Assembly: GCA_014284505.1 (NCBI GenBank)
Contig: JAAFYY010000001.1
Coordinates: forward strand, 4,092,001 to 4,156,000
DNA: 64,000 nt
Origin: Streptacidiphilus sp. 4-A2
GTDB lineage: Bacteria > Actinomycetota > Actinomycetes > Streptomycetales > Streptomycetaceae
Direction of reading: 5' to 3'
The notes under the pieces were generated by a model. The model did no database searches and was not told where the DNA came from. It saw only the letters and a list, made by a program, of their open reading frames with translations. This document shows positions 1-11,091 of this stretch, piece by piece (the stretch's first letter is position 1; each line of letters begins with the position of its first letter). The translations under genes and the position numbers were made by a program.

Positions 1-206
1 GCCGAAGCGCCGTCGCGGACCTCTACACCGCCGCCGACGACCGGATCGTGGTGATCCTGCGCTCCCCCGCCGGTACCCGCCCGGCCCGGCTGCCCGATCC
101 CCCGGCCGGACTGCTGGCCCGCCCCGCCCACCAGTGGCCCTTCACCTTCCACCGGCACCTCCGGGCCGGTGGAACCGGTACGGGCGAACAAGTGACCGGC
201 CGGTAG
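1..206 (+). CDS. C-terminal fragment of an unidentified protein
   Basis: An open frame enters from the left edge (codons start at base 3) and ends at TAG 204-206, giving about 67 residues. The piece is rich in Pro, Arg and Gly with a short hydrophobic stretch (DRIVVILRSPAG) near its start. I recognise no family. The real gene start lies outside the window. Confidence 0.45.
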   Translation, partial: RSAVADLYTAADDRIVVILRSPAGTRPARLPDPPAGLLARPAHQWPFTFHRHLRAGGTGTGEQVTGR

Positions 207-270
207 CGATAGCCTCCCGGGAGCGTCCGCGCCGGGCGCAGCACCGCACCGATCCGGAAGAGGCAGCAGC

Positions 271-723
271 ATGACGGTCTTCGCATCCCTCGCCGATTTC
301 ACCGCCGCCGTCGGCACCGAGCTGGGCACCAGTGACTGGCACACCGTCGACCAGCAGCGGATCGACCTGTTCGCCGAGGCCACCGGCGACCACCAGTGGA
401 TCCATGTCGACCCGGAGCGTGCCAAGGACGGCCCGTTCGGCACCACCATCGCGCACGGCTACCTGACGCTGTCGATGATCCCGGCGCTGTCGAAGGAGTG
501 CTTCGGCGTCGAGGGGGTCAGGATGGCGGTGAACTACGGCTCGGCGAAGGTGCGGTTCCCCTCGCCGGTGCCGGTCGACTCGGCTGTCCGGGCGACCGCC
601 GAACTGGTGTCCGCGGACGAGGTCAGCGGCGGCATCCAGGCCGTGGTGCGGTTCACCATCAGCGGGCGCGACGGCGGGAAGCCGCACTGCGTCGCCGAGA
701 CGATCACCCGCTTCTACGCCTGA
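271..723 (+). CDS. MaoC-family dehydratase ((R)-enoyl-CoA hydratase type)
   Basis: A 150-residue single hot-dog domain protein of the MaoC/hydratase-2 family, which hydrates trans-2-enoyl-CoA to (R)-3-hydroxyacyl-CoA in lipid or polyketide metabolism. The hydratase signature is seen as EATGDHQWIHVDPERA, with the family Asp/His pair at D40 and H45, followed by FGTTIAHGYLTLS. Length fits a stand-alone one-domain enzyme. ATG 271 is preceded by a purine-rich stretch (GGAAGAGGCAG). The gene is intact. The family also includes non-catalytic fatty-acid and mycolate dehydratase subunits, so the natural substrate is open. Confidence 0.85.
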   Translation: MTVFASLADFTAAVGTELGTSDWHTVDQQRIDLFAEATGDHQWIHVDPERAKDGPFGTTIAHGYLTLSMIPALSKECFGVEGVRMAVNYGSAKVRFPSPVPVDSAVRATAELVSADEVSGGIQAVVRFTISGRDGGKPHCVAETITRFYA

Positions 724-827
724 GCCCAGCCTGCCCGCGGCCGACGGGACGCCGGGCCGGACGGACAGGTGGTGGATAGGCTGCGGGGTCCCAAGGATTC
801 ATTGGGTTTCCTTCAGGAGGAGGCTCC

Positions 828-1973
828 GTGCCCGGTTCCCGCCCGTGGTACTCCCGCGTCACCGTCCGGCGTCCCGACGCCTTCGGCGCCGAGCCGACCG
901 GTGCGCGTCTCGCCCGGATCGAGCGTTCGCCGAACTTTGTGGACGGCTCCTTCCGCAACCCGGTGCCCACCCGGAGGCTGGTCGAGGGCGCGCTGGTGGC
1001 GGGCCTGCGCGCGGGGGTGACCAAACAGGGAAGCAAGCCGGCCGGGACGGTCCCGGTGCACCCGCTGACCACCGGCGAGCTGGCCGTGCCGCCGGACAGC
1101 GGGCTGCGGCTGACCTGGATGGGCCATGCCACCGTGCTCGCCGAGATCCAGGGCCGGCGGGTGCTGTTCGACCCGGTCTGGGGCGAGCGCTGCTCACCGT
1201 TCGCCGGCTTCGGCCCGCGCCGGCTGCACCCGGCCCCGATCCCGCTGGCCGAGCTGGGACCGGTCGATGTGGTGGTGGTCTCCCACGACCACTACGACCA
1301 TCTGGACATGGGCGCGATCCGGACGCTGATCCGCTCCGGCGCGGACTTCGCGGTGCCGCTGGGCGTCGGGGCGCATCTGGAGCACTGGGGCGTGCCCGCC
1401 GACCGGATCACCGAACTGGACTGGAACGAGTCGGCCCGGATCGCCGGGCTCACCCTGACCGCGACCCCGGCCCGGCACTACTGCGCCCGCGGCCTGCGTA
1501 CCGGTACCCACCAGCTCTGGGCCTCCTGGGTGGTGGCCGGTGCCGAGCACCGGCTCTTCCACAGCGGCGACACCGGCTACTTCCCCGGCTTCGCCGCGAT
1601 CGGGGCCGAGCACGGGCCTTTCGACGCCACGATGATGCAGGTGGGCGCGTACAGCGAGTTCTGGCCAGAGGTGCACATGACGCCGGAGGAGGGCGTCCGG
1701 GCCCATGGCGACCTGGGTGACGGCGCGGTGCTGCTGCCGATCCACTGGGCGACCTTCGACCTGGCCCCGCACCGCTGGGAGGAGCCGATCGAACGGACGC
1801 TGGTGGCGGCCGCGGCCGCGGGCATCGCGGTGGCGGCCCCGATCCCCGGGCGGCCCTTCGAACCGGCCGCGGTGACCGAGGCCGAGCCCTGGTGGCGCAC
1901 GGTCTGCGCGGCCCCGGCCGCGCCCGTCACCCCGCCGGAGCCCGACCACCGCCCCGAGCAGGTCCGCGTCTAG
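828..1973 (+). CDS. MBL-fold metal-dependent hydrolase (NAPE-PLD/UlaG-like)
   Basis: A 381-residue metallo-beta-lactamase-fold protein. The start GTG 828 sits just behind a very strong ribosome site (AGGAGGAGG, 815-823). The fold begins with WMGHATVLAEIQG and LFDPVW. The zinc ligand motif is SHDHYDHLD (H153, H155, D157, H158), followed by a late HSGDTGY Asp-bearing turn and an LPIHWATF segment near the C-terminus. This arrangement is characteristic of the N-acyl-phosphatidylethanolamine phospholipase D/UlaG branch. Substrate cannot be assigned; phosphodiesters or lactones are the known alternatives. The gene is intact. Confidence 0.85.
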   Translation: MPGSRPWYSRVTVRRPDAFGAEPTGARLARIERSPNFVDGSFRNPVPTRRLVEGALVAGLRAGVTKQGSKPAGTVPVHPLTTGELAVPPDSGLRLTWMGHATVLAEIQGRRVLFDPVWGERCSPFAGFGPRRLHPAPIPLAELGPVDVVVVSHDHYDHLDMGAIRTLIRSGADFAVPLGVGAHLEHWGVPADRITELDWNESARIAGLTLTATPARHYCARGLRTGTHQLWASWVVAGAEHRLFHSGDTGYFPGFAAIGAEHGPFDATMMQVGAYSEFWPEVHMTPEEGVRAHGDLGDGAVLLPIHWATFDLAPHRWEEPIERTLVAAAAAGIAVAAPIPGRPFEPAAVTEAEPWWRTVCAAPAAPVTPPEPDHRPEQVRV

Positions 1974-2117
1974 CCGGGCGGGGCGGGCGGCCGGTCGGTC
2001 AGGCGGGCGGCTGGCCGGCCGAGCGGCCCGGACCGGCAAAGGTCTGGACCACTCGGCCGGTCGGCCTCTATTGTTCCGGTTGACCGAGCGAGCGGCCACC
2101 GATCGGAGACCCGCACC

Positions 2118-3462
2118 ATGAGCGCCTGGCCGGAACTCCGCGAGTCCCGCACCGTCCGGGCCGGCCGCGCGCCGGGGGACGTGGTCCGCTGCGGACTGGT
2201 GGACACGATGCTGGCGGACCTTGCCGTCTCCGTCGTCTACTTCTTCGAAAAGACCCTGGACGAAGCGCAGTTGGCGACCGGCCTGGCCCGGGCGCTGGAG
2301 CTGCTGCCGACCTTCGCCGGGCGGCTGCGCACCCGGGAGGAGCTGCTGGAGGTCGTCTGCGACGACTCCGGGGTGCCGCTGAACGTCTACGACCTGGACG
2401 AGACCCTGGACCAGGCGACGGCCCGGGTGACCCTGCCGGGCTCCGGGCTGGTCGACCAGGTGGACGCCCCGGGCGCACGCGCGGGCGGGCTGCCGCTGCT
2501 GACCGTGCGGGTCGGCCGACTCGCGGGCGGCGGAACGGCGTTGGGCTGCTCCTGGCACCACGCACTGGGCGATGTGCAGACCTTCATGCTGCTGATGCGG
2601 GCCTGGTCCGCGGCAGTTGAGCAACTCCCGCTCCCGGAGGCGCTGCTGTTGCCGGATCAGGATGCCTACCTGGACCGGGTGCTGCCACCGGAGGACTGCG
2701 GGCGGCCCGGCTTCCGGCTGCCCGGCCCGGAACAGGCCGCGGTGCTGCGGCGCGAGTTCGAGAGCGCCACCCGCGCCAACCGGACCGTGCAGGTCTACTT
2801 CACCGACGCCGAACTCGGGCGGATGCGCGAGGAGCTGAGCGTCGCGGCGGGCCAGCGGCTGTCGGCCGGCGATGCCCTGTGCGGCCATGTGGTGGCCACC
2901 GTGCGCCAGTTGGACGAAGACACCGAGGCCAGGTGGATCACCGTGCCGGTGAACGTCCGGCGGCCGCTGGACCTCCCGGCGGCGGCCGTGGGCAATCTGC
3001 TCAGCGAGATCCACCTGGAGTGCCCGCCACAGGCCACCGCCGAGCAGATCGCGGTCGGGCTGCGCGCCGCGATCGAGGACTTCCCCCGCTCGCACCTCAA
3101 CCTGCGCGCCAACCTGGTCTTCCTGGAGGCCCTCGGCCGCTCCCGGTTCCGCGACTGCGTCCCGCTCGGCTTCGATCCGGCGAACAAGCGGTTCACCTTC
3201 TCCAACTGGAGCCGCTTCGGCGCCTACGACGCGGTCTTCGCCGGGCAGCGCCGGTCTCTTCAGCCTACCGGCAACCTGCCGCTGCCCTGGGTCTCCTGGC
3301 TGGTGGAGGGCTTCGGCGGCACCGGCACCCTGTTCACCGCGGCCCTCCCGGCCCGCCTGGCCGCCAGGCTGCGCTCAGCCCCGGCCGCGCCGCCCTCCAC
3401 CGCTTCCGCACCCCGGGCGAAGCCTCCCGCAGCGCGCGGAAGCCGCCACCAAGGTGCTCTGA
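2118..3462 (+). CDS. BAHD-like acyl-CoA-dependent acyltransferase (frameshifted at the 3' end)
   Basis: About 445 residues resembling the plant-type transferase (BAHD) family, which moves acyl groups from CoA to alcohols or amines. The catalytic HxxxD is seen as HHALGD (H148 to D152). A second family-like block, NWSRFGAYDAVFAG, sits where BAHD enzymes carry their structural DFGWG motif, and the N-terminal half reads as a first chloramphenicol-acetyltransferase-like lobe. ATG 2118 follows a GGAG site. The frame stays open far past the family end. A one-base shift near 3405-3445 instead gives a C-terminus AEAATKVL and TGA at 3460-3462. A condensation-domain relative is the alternative. Confidence 0.7.
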
Positions 3463-3572
3463 CCGCCCGGGCGCCCAGCGCGAAGCGGGACACCCTGGAG
3501 GCCGGCGGCCGGCACTCCAGGGTGAGCAGGTACCGCGGCCGGCACTCGTCCGGAAGGACGGGCCGGTGCGGG

Positions 3573-4829
<1,257 letters not shown>

Positions 4830-4936
4830 GTTGTATCCCCAGCAGGCGTGATGGCGCGAAGCCGTGATGGCAGGAGGCGTTGCGGTAGCGGCCGGTGGGC
4901 CAGGTGCTGTCGGCCGCCGGAAACGCCGGACTTGGT

Positions 4937-4980
4937 GTTACCTTCGGTAACTGCGTACCCATCTTGTTACCCCTTAGTAA
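4937..4980. promoter_or_regulatory. paired dyad operator between acyl-CoA dehydrogenase and TetR genes
   Basis: GTTACC-TTC-GGTAAC (4937-4951) is a perfect inverted repeat. A second, looser copy TTAC-N6-GTAA lies at 4967-4980. The pair sits between divergent starts (4829 and 4990) and immediately precedes the TetR start codon, which is where TetR autoregulatory operators are found. Confidence 0.6.
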
Positions 4981-4989
4981 GGAAAGTCA

Positions 4990-5697
4990 ATGGCCGATCG
5001 CCGCAGCGAACTGCTGGATGCCGCGGACCGCGTCGTGCACCGCGACGGCCCGCGCGCCAGCATGAACACCATCGCCGCCGAGGCCGGCATCACCAAGCCG
5101 ATCCTCTACCGGCACTTCGGCGACAAGAACGGCCTCTACCGGGCCTGGCCGAGCGGCACACCGCCGGGCTGCTGGCCTCGGTCCGGGCGGCCCTGCGCTG
5201 CCGCTGGAGCGGCGCGACCGGGTCGAGGCCGTCATCGACACCTATCTCGCCGCCATCGAGGCCAGGCCGCAGGTCTACCGGTTCCTGGCCCACCCGGACC
5301 CGGCCGCCGACGGCCTCCCCCCGCCGGGCCGCTCGCCCCGGCGCTGCAAAAGATCGCCGACGAGCTGACCCGCTCGATGCGGGAGGAGGTCGACCTGGGC
5401 CCGGACAGCGCGGTGGTCGCGCCGAGGCCTGGGGGCAGGCGATGACCGGGATGGTGCTGGCGGCCGGGACTGGTGGCTGGAGACCCGCCCCTTCCCGCGC
5501 GAGCGGATGGTGCAGACCCTGGCCGACCTGCTCTGGGGCCGGCTGGCGGCGGCCGGCCAGCGCCCCCGCGCGGCCACGCCCGCGCCGGAGGCGGCCACGG
5601 AGGGGGTCAAGGAGGGGTCGCGGAGGCGGCGGAGCAGACCGCGGGCGACGAGCCACGGCCGACGGACACCCGCGGCGGGCCGTCCGGCCAGAGCTAG
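4990..5697 (+). CDS. TetR/AcrR-family transcriptional regulator (multiply frameshifted)
   Basis: The N-terminal 55 residues are a clear TetR helix-turn-helix: RRSELLDAADRVVHRDG, then MNTIAAEAGITKPILYRHFGDK. The ligand domain continues in other frames (AVIDTYLAAIEARPQVYRFL; RMVQTLADLLWGRLAAAG) and ends at TAG 5695-5697 with GDEPRPTDTRGGPSGQS. Breaks fall near 5147, 5195, 5325, 5425, 5470 and 5620, the densest cluster in the window. If these are sequence errors it is a normal regulator of about 230 residues; if real it is a pseudogene. It is divergent from the acyl-CoA dehydrogenase and probably represses it. Confidence 0.75.
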
Positions 5698-5770
5698 ACG
5701 GCCGCGGGGACGGGTCGGCTGCCGGGCCAGGCCGACCGCACCTGCGGCTGGGCCCCTCGGGCCCGCACTG

Positions 5771-6319
5771 TCAAGCCGGTCCCGGCGCGTGGTACCAGTC
5801 CGCACGGCGCATGGTGCGCAGCGCCCGAGCGCGGCGCAGCCCGGTGAGCCGGTCCAGGAACACCCCGCCGTCCAGGTGCCCGGTCTCGTGCTGGAGGCAG
5901 CGGGCGAAGAAGCCGGTGCCCTCGATCTCGACCTCGGCGCGCGGTCAGGTCCTGGCCGCGGACCAGCGCGCGGTCGAAGCGCGGCGTCCGGGCGCGCAGC
6001 CCGGGCAGCGACAGGCAGCCCTCCTCGCCGGCCACCTCCACCCCGTCGGCCTCCACCAGCACCGGGTTGACCAGGTGCCCGAGATGGCGGACGTCCTCGT
6101 CGTCGGGGCAGTCGTAGACGAAGACCCGCAGGCCGACCCCGATCTGATTGGCTGCCAGGCCGACCCCGTCCCGCGCGTACATGGTCGCGAAGAGGTCCTC
6201 GACCAGGCGGGCGAGCGAGCGGTCGAAGGCGGTGACGGTGGCGCAGGGGTGCTCAGCACCGGCTCCGCCCAGGCGGTCACTGGGTGGACGGCACCGGTAC
6301 TTCCGGGGATGCGGGACAT
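5771..6319 (-). CDS. def: peptide deformylase (frameshifted)
   Basis: Removes the N-formyl group from nascent proteins using Fe/Zn. Motif 1 is GVGLAANQIG and motif 2 is EGCLSLPG, with its metal-ligand Cys. Motif 3 is recovered after a shift near 5943 as CLQHETGHLDG (family HExxH). A second shift near 6263 joins the N-terminus MSRIPGSTGAVHPVTAW (ATG at 6319) to the core. The end DWYHAPGPA with TGA (5771-5773 on the plus strand) matches the normal length of about 180 residues. This is one of the extra deformylases actinomycetes often carry. Confidence 0.85.
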
Positions 6320-6410
6320 ATTGGAAGATCGTACGGCGGGTGCAGGGCACCGCCGAATTCCCGGTGCCGGTAGGCTGAGCCCGTCTGTACCGAGGAGGAG
6401 AGCGACCCTG

Positions 6411-7664
6411 ATGCCAGCGAACCCCGAGTCGGGCGGCCCTTCGGCCACGCTGCCCCGCGCGCCAAGCTCGCTGTGACGGCCGGCAAGGTGGCCGCCGCTG
6501 TCTCGCGCACGGCCGGTCGCGGCAGCGGTTCCGTGATCGGCGGCAAGGTCGCGCTCAGGTTCGAGCCCGACCTGCTCAAGGCCCTGGCCGAGCACCTGGA
6601 TGTGGTCCTGGTCTCCGCCACCAACGGGAAGACCACCACCACCCGACTGATCGCCGAGGCGCTCAAGGCCGCCGGACCGGTGGTCTCCAACGCGCTGGGC
6701 GCGAACATGCCCGCCGGGATCACCTCGGCGCTGGCCGAGGGCGCAGAGGCCCGGTTCGGCGTGATCGAGGTGGACGAGAAGTACCTCACCGGCGTGGCCA
6801 GGGACACCTCTCCCAAGGCGATCCCTGCTCAACCTCTCCCGGGACCAGCTGGACCGCTCCTCCGAGACCCGGATGCTGGCCGAGAAGTGGCGCGAGGGCC
6901 TGGCCGGCTCCGAGGCCGTGATCATCGCCAACGCCGACGACCCGCTGGTGACCTGGGCCGCCTCGTCCTGCCGCCGGGTGGTCTGGGTGGCCGCCGGGCA
7001 GGCGTACCGCGAGGACGCCTGGTCCTGCCCGAGCTGCGGCGGTGTGATGCAGCGCCCCGGCGAGGACTGGTACTGCGCCGCCTGCGGCTTCCGCCGGCCG
7101 CAGCCCCACTGGGCGCTGAACGGCGACCATGTGATCGACCCGCAGGGCTCGGCCTGGCCGATCCGGCTCCAGCTGCCCGGCCGCGCCAACCTCTCCAACG
7201 CGACCAGCTCCGCCGCGGTGGCCGCCGTCTTCGGGGTGCACCCGCAGGTGGCGCTCCAGCGGATGGAGGCCGTGCAGGCCGTGGCCGGACGCTACGAGTC
7301 GGTGCAGTTCGCGGGCCGCGAGGTACGGCTGCTGCTGGCCAAGAACCCGGCCGGCTGGCTGGAGACCTTCACCCTGATCGACCCGGCGCCCGCGCCGGTG
7401 GTGCTCTCGGTGAACGCGCTCGGCGCCGACGGCACCGACACCTCCTGGCTGTGGGACGTCGACTACGAGCGGCTGGTGGGCCACCCGGTCTTTGTGATGG
7501 GGCAGCGGAAGCTGGACCTGGCGGTGCGGCTGGAGGTCGCCGGGGTGCACTTCCAGGTGGTCGACTCGCTGGCACAGGCGGTGGCCGCGGCCCCGCCGGG
7601 ACGCATCGAGGCCATCGCCAACTACACCGCGTTCCAGCAGCTGCGCCGCGATGTGCGCGGCTGA
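6411..7664 (+). CDS. murT: lipid II isoglutaminyl synthase, MurT subunit (frameshifted)
   Basis: Mur-ligase-like subunit that, with GatD, amidates D-Glu of lipid II to D-isoglutamine. The P-loop is SATNGKTTTTRL. A zinc-ribbon insertion follows (CPSCGG, then CAACGF), a MurT hallmark, and then the DUF1727 C-terminal domain. ATG 6411 is preceded by GAGGAGGA. Shifts near 6460 and 6825 restore the family sequences RAKLAVTAGKVAAAVSR and NLSRDQLDRSSETRMLAEKW. gatD follows after 33 bases, the usual two-gene operon. Confidence 0.92.
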
Positions 7665-7697
7665 CCACGGCTGCTGACGAAGAGGATCACTGAACCC

Positions 7698-8426
7698 ATG
7701 AGCGAGAGCGCACTGCGCCTGGTCTGGATCTACCCGGACCTGCTGAGCACCTACGGCGACCGCGGCAACGCCCTGGTCGTGGAGCGCCGGGCCCGCCAGC
7801 GGCGGCTGGACGTGGCCAGGATCGACGTGCGGTCCGACCAGCCGGTGCCCACCAGCGGCGACATCTACCTGATCGGCGGCGGCGAGGACCGGCCGCAGCG
7901 GCTGGCTGGCGAGCGGCTGCGGGCCGACCCGGGCCTGCACCGGGCGGTGGAGAACGGCGCCATCGTCTTCGGCGTCTGCGCCGGCTACCAGATCATGGGC
8001 CACGAGTTCATCGACGACCGCGGCCAGCGCGCCCCGGGCCTGGGCCTGTTGGACGTGTGGAGCACCCGCGGCGAGTCGGCCCGGCATGTGGGCGACATCA
8101 TGGCCGAGCCCGACCCGCGGCTGGGCCTGCCGACCCTGACCGGGTTCGAGAACCATCAGGGGGTCACCCACCTGGGCCAGGGCGTCTCCCCGCTGGCGCG
8201 GCTGAGCGTCGGCGGTGGCAACGGCACCGGCGACGGCACCGAGGGCGCCTGGCGGGACACCGTCTTCGGCACCTATCTGCACGGCCCGGTAATGGCCCGT
8301 AACCCGGCGGTGGCGGACCTGCTGATCAAGCTGGCGCTGGACGTCAGCGCCCTGCCGCCGGTGGACAACACCTGGTACGACGCACTGCGCGCGGAGCGCA
8401 TCGCGGCTCTGCAGCAGCCGGCCTGA
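7698..8426 (+). CDS. gatD: lipid II isoglutaminyl synthase, glutamine amidotransferase subunit GatD
   Basis: A 242-residue class I (triad) glutamine amidotransferase that supplies ammonia to MurT for amidation of the peptidoglycan stem peptide. The nucleophile is C94 in FGVCAGYQIMG and the catalytic His is H195 in GTYLHGPVMARNP. Upstream the fold carries YLIGGGEDRPQ. The gene is intact, lies directly after murT and is followed by a strong hairpin at 8446-8485, so murT-gatD is probably a closed bicistronic unit. Confidence 0.94.
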   Translation: MSESALRLVWIYPDLLSTYGDRGNALVVERRARQRRLDVARIDVRSDQPVPTSGDIYLIGGGEDRPQRLAGERLRADPGLHRAVENGAIVFGVCAGYQIMGHEFIDDRGQRAPGLGLLDVWSTRGESARHVGDIMAEPDPRLGLPTLTGFENHQGVTHLGQGVSPLARLSVGGGNGTGDGTEGAWRDTVFGTYLHGPVMARNPAVADLLIKLALDVSALPPVDNTWYDALRAERIAALQQPA

Positions 8427-8445
8427 CACCGGTCCGGCTGCCGTA

Positions 8446-8485
8446 CCCCGGCCCGGGAGCAGTGGCGCTCCCACCAGGGCCGGGG
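8446..8485 (+). terminator. stem-loop terminator after gatD
   Basis: CCCCGGCCC (8446-8454) pairs with GGGCCGGGG (8477-8485). Inside it GGGAGC (8455-8460) pairs with GCTCCC (8467-8472) around a six-base loop. There is no T-run, which is normal for high-GC actinomycete terminators. Confidence 0.65.
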
Positions 8486-8832
8486 TCCACCGTCCAGCCG
8501 CCCGGGGCCGACCGGACCCCGGGGCCGGGCGATCCGGCGTCCCGCCGGGTGTCCACCCCTCGGACAGTGGGTATCGGGCGGCGGCATTGTGCTGTATCGA
8601 ATAGTTGAACACTCCCCCGCGCGGGGTGGCGACGAAGCCGCGACGCGTCCGCCCCGGCCTGACCGGAGTTCAGTGGGCGGTATCATCACGATGGGGCGAA
8701 AAGTCCGATTTGCCCGACCTTCACCCGGCCGCATCCGCCACGCCAACCGCTGGTGGAGGCAGGCCGGTACGGTGGGTCGGCTGTCGGGTACAGAAGTCCG
8801 GTCGTCCGGTTCTGCTCGGGAGTTGCAAAGCG
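8486..8832. other. non-coding leader between gatD and pfkA
   Basis: About 350 bases with no gene I can support. The frame upstream of pfkA is open back to 8605 but lacks a recognisable domain, and pfkA family proteins begin at MRIGVLTSGG. A relatively AT-rich patch (around 8585-8612) may hold the pfkA promoter. No known riboswitch was recognised. Confidence 0.4.
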
Positions 8833-9858
8833 ATGCGTATTGGTGTGCTGACCAGCGGCGGTGACTGTCCCGGTCTGAACGCCGTGATCCGCTCCGTGGT
8901 ACATCGTGGCGTGGTCGACCACGGCGACGAGATCATCGGATTCCATGACGGCTGGCGCGGGCTGCTGGAGGGCGACTACCGCGAGCTCACCCTGGACTCC
9001 GTCAGCGGCATCCTGGCCCAGGGCGGGACGATCCTCGGCTCGACCCGGGTCCAGCCGAGCCATCTGCGGGACGGCGTGGCCCGCGCCAAGGAGTACTGCG
9101 AGGAGCTCGGCCTCGACGGGATCATCCCGATCGGCGGCGAGGGCACGCTCAAGGCCGCCCGGCTGCTCTCCGACGGCGGACTGCCGATCGTGGGCGTGCC
9201 CAAGACCATCGACAACGACATCGCCTGCACCGACGTCACCTTCGGCTTCGACACCGCGGTGTCGGTGGCGACCGAGGCGCTGGACCGGCTGAAGACCACC
9301 GCCGAGTCGCACCAGCGGGTGATGGTGGTCGAGCTCATGGGCCGTCACACCGGCTGGATCGCGCTGCACGCGGGCATGGCGGCCGGCGCGCACGCCATCA
9401 TCGTCCCCGAGCGGCCGTTCGACATCGAGCGGGTCACCGCGGTGGTCCGGGAGCGCTTCGAACGCGGCAAGAAGTTCGCCATCGTGGTCTGCGCCGAGGG
9501 CGCCAAGCCCGAGCCCGGGAGCATGCACTGGGAGGAGGGCACCGTGGACATCTACGGCCACGAGCGCTTCACCGGTGTCGCCAACCAGCTGTCCATGGAG
9601 CTGGAGCACCGCCTGGGCAAGGAGGCCCGGCCGGTCATCCTCGGACATGTGCAGCGCGGCGGCACGCCCACCGCGTACGACCGGGTGCTCGCCACCCGCT
9701 TCGGCTGGCACGCCGTCGAGGCGGTGCACAAGGGCGCCTTCGGGCACCTGACCGCGCTCCAGGGGACGCAGATCAACCTGGTCCCGCTGGCGGAGGCGGT
9801 CGCCGACCTGAAGACCGTGCCCGCCGAGCGCTACATCGAGGCCGAGACCGTCATCTGA
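8833..9858 (+). CDS. pfkA: 6-phosphofructokinase, ATP-dependent (group III)
   Basis: A 341-residue glycolytic phosphofructokinase. The N-terminus MRIGVLTSGGDCPGLNAVIR holds the nucleotide loop. GGEGTLKAA has the Gly that accompanies ATP rather than pyrophosphate use, while PKTIDNDI has the Lys typical of the mixed group III actinobacterial enzymes. The fructose-6-phosphate contact MGRHTGWIALHAG is present. I chose ATG 8833 over in-frame upstream codons because it matches the family N-terminus exactly. The gene is intact. Streptomyces carry several pfkA paralogues; this position next to murT-gatD matches the one often called pfkA3. Confidence 0.93.
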   Translation: MRIGVLTSGGDCPGLNAVIRSVVHRGVVDHGDEIIGFHDGWRGLLEGDYRELTLDSVSGILAQGGTILGSTRVQPSHLRDGVARAKEYCEELGLDGIIPIGGEGTLKAARLLSDGGLPIVGVPKTIDNDIACTDVTFGFDTAVSVATEALDRLKTTAESHQRVMVVELMGRHTGWIALHAGMAAGAHAIIVPERPFDIERVTAVVRERFERGKKFAIVVCAEGAKPEPGSMHWEEGTVDIYGHERFTGVANQLSMELEHRLGKEARPVILGHVQRGGTPTAYDRVLATRFGWHAVEAVHKGAFGHLTALQGTQINLVPLAEAVADLKTVPAERYIEAETVI

Positions 9859-9954
9859 CGTCCGGCCACCGCGGCGATCTTCCAGGGCCCCGAGCACCGC
9901 CCATCCGGATTGTCCGGATTGTCGGCTCGGGGCTCCTCGCTTAGCGTGGCTGCC

Positions 9955-10937
9955 ATGGAGATCCTCGCCTACGGCGTGCAGGCCGATGAGAAAGTCCTGA
10001 TCGAGCAGGCCTTCGAAGGCCGCCACCAGGTGCGTTGTCTGGACGTGTTCCTCAACCCGGACACCGCGCCGCTGGCCGCCGGGCACGAGGTGGTCAGCAC
10101 CAGCGTCAACGCCCGGCTGGACGCCACCACGCTGCGGCTGCTGGCGAACGGCGGGACCAGGATGATCGCCCAGCGGTCCACCGGCTTCAACAACATCGAC
10201 CTCGGCGTCGCCGCCGAGCTCGGCCTGACCGTCGCCCGGGTCTCCTACTACTCCCCCTACGCGGTCGCCGAGTTCGCCTGGACCCTGGCCCTGGCGGTCA
10301 ACCGCCGGATCGCCCGGGCCGCCAACCGCACCCGGGAGTTCGACTTCCGGCTGGACGGGCTGATGGGCCAGGACATCCACGGGATGACCGTGGGCGTCAT
10401 CGGCACCGGCAAGATCGGCGAGTGCTTCGCCCGGATCGGCAACGGCTTCGGCACCACCCTGCTCGGCTGGGACGTCGCCGAGAACCAGGCCTGCCTCGAC
10501 CTCGGCATGAAGTACACCTCGCTGGACCACCTGCTGTCCGAGTCCGACCTGATCACCCTGCATGTCCCGCTGCTGCCGGACACCCATCACCTGATCGAGG
10601 CTCGGCGCTCCAGCGGATGAAGCCGGACGCCATCCTGATCAACTCCAGCCGCGCCCGGCTGGCTACACACGCCGCCCTGGTGGAGGCCCTGCGCGCTCGG
10701 CGGCGTCGGACTGGACGTCTACGAGGAGGAGACCGGCCTGTTCTTCTTCGACAAGTCCCTGGAAGTGGTCACCGACCACCCTGGCCCGGCTGATGACCTT
10801 CCCGCAGGTGCTGGTGACCTCGCACCAGGCGTACTTCACCCGACGGCGGTCACCCAGATCGTCGAGGCCACCGCGCGCAATGTGGACGACTTCCTGAACG
10901 GCGCACCAGCGAGAACACGCTGATCCCACGCGAGTGA
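9955..10937 (+). CDS. 2-hydroxyacid (D-lactate-type) dehydrogenase (frameshifted C-terminus)
   Basis: NAD-dependent D-2-hydroxyacid dehydrogenase interconverting 2-oxo acids and D-2-hydroxyacids. Intact through about residue 215: substrate-domain QRSTGFNNIDL, then the Rossmann motif GVIGTGKIGECFARIG. The C-terminal third is in pieces (ILINSSRA; GLDVYEEETGLFFFD; VLVTSHQAYFT with the catalytic His), with shifts near 10603, 10697, 10775, 10840 and 10903, ending at TGA 10935-10937. The FFFDKS segment resembles the fermentative LdhA subgroup. ATG 9955 gives the family start MEILAYGVQADEK. Confidence 0.85.
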
Positions 10938-11091
10938 GCGCTGGTGCGGCGGATGAGCTGCTGGCGAGCCGCGGCCGCGGTGCTTGCCGGGGGGCGGCGG
11001 CGGGGTGCAATCCGGACAGTTCTACTCTGGTCCGGGCGGTGTTCAGTCCAGGACCGCCGCGCACCGCCGTCACCAGGAAAGCAGGAACGCG

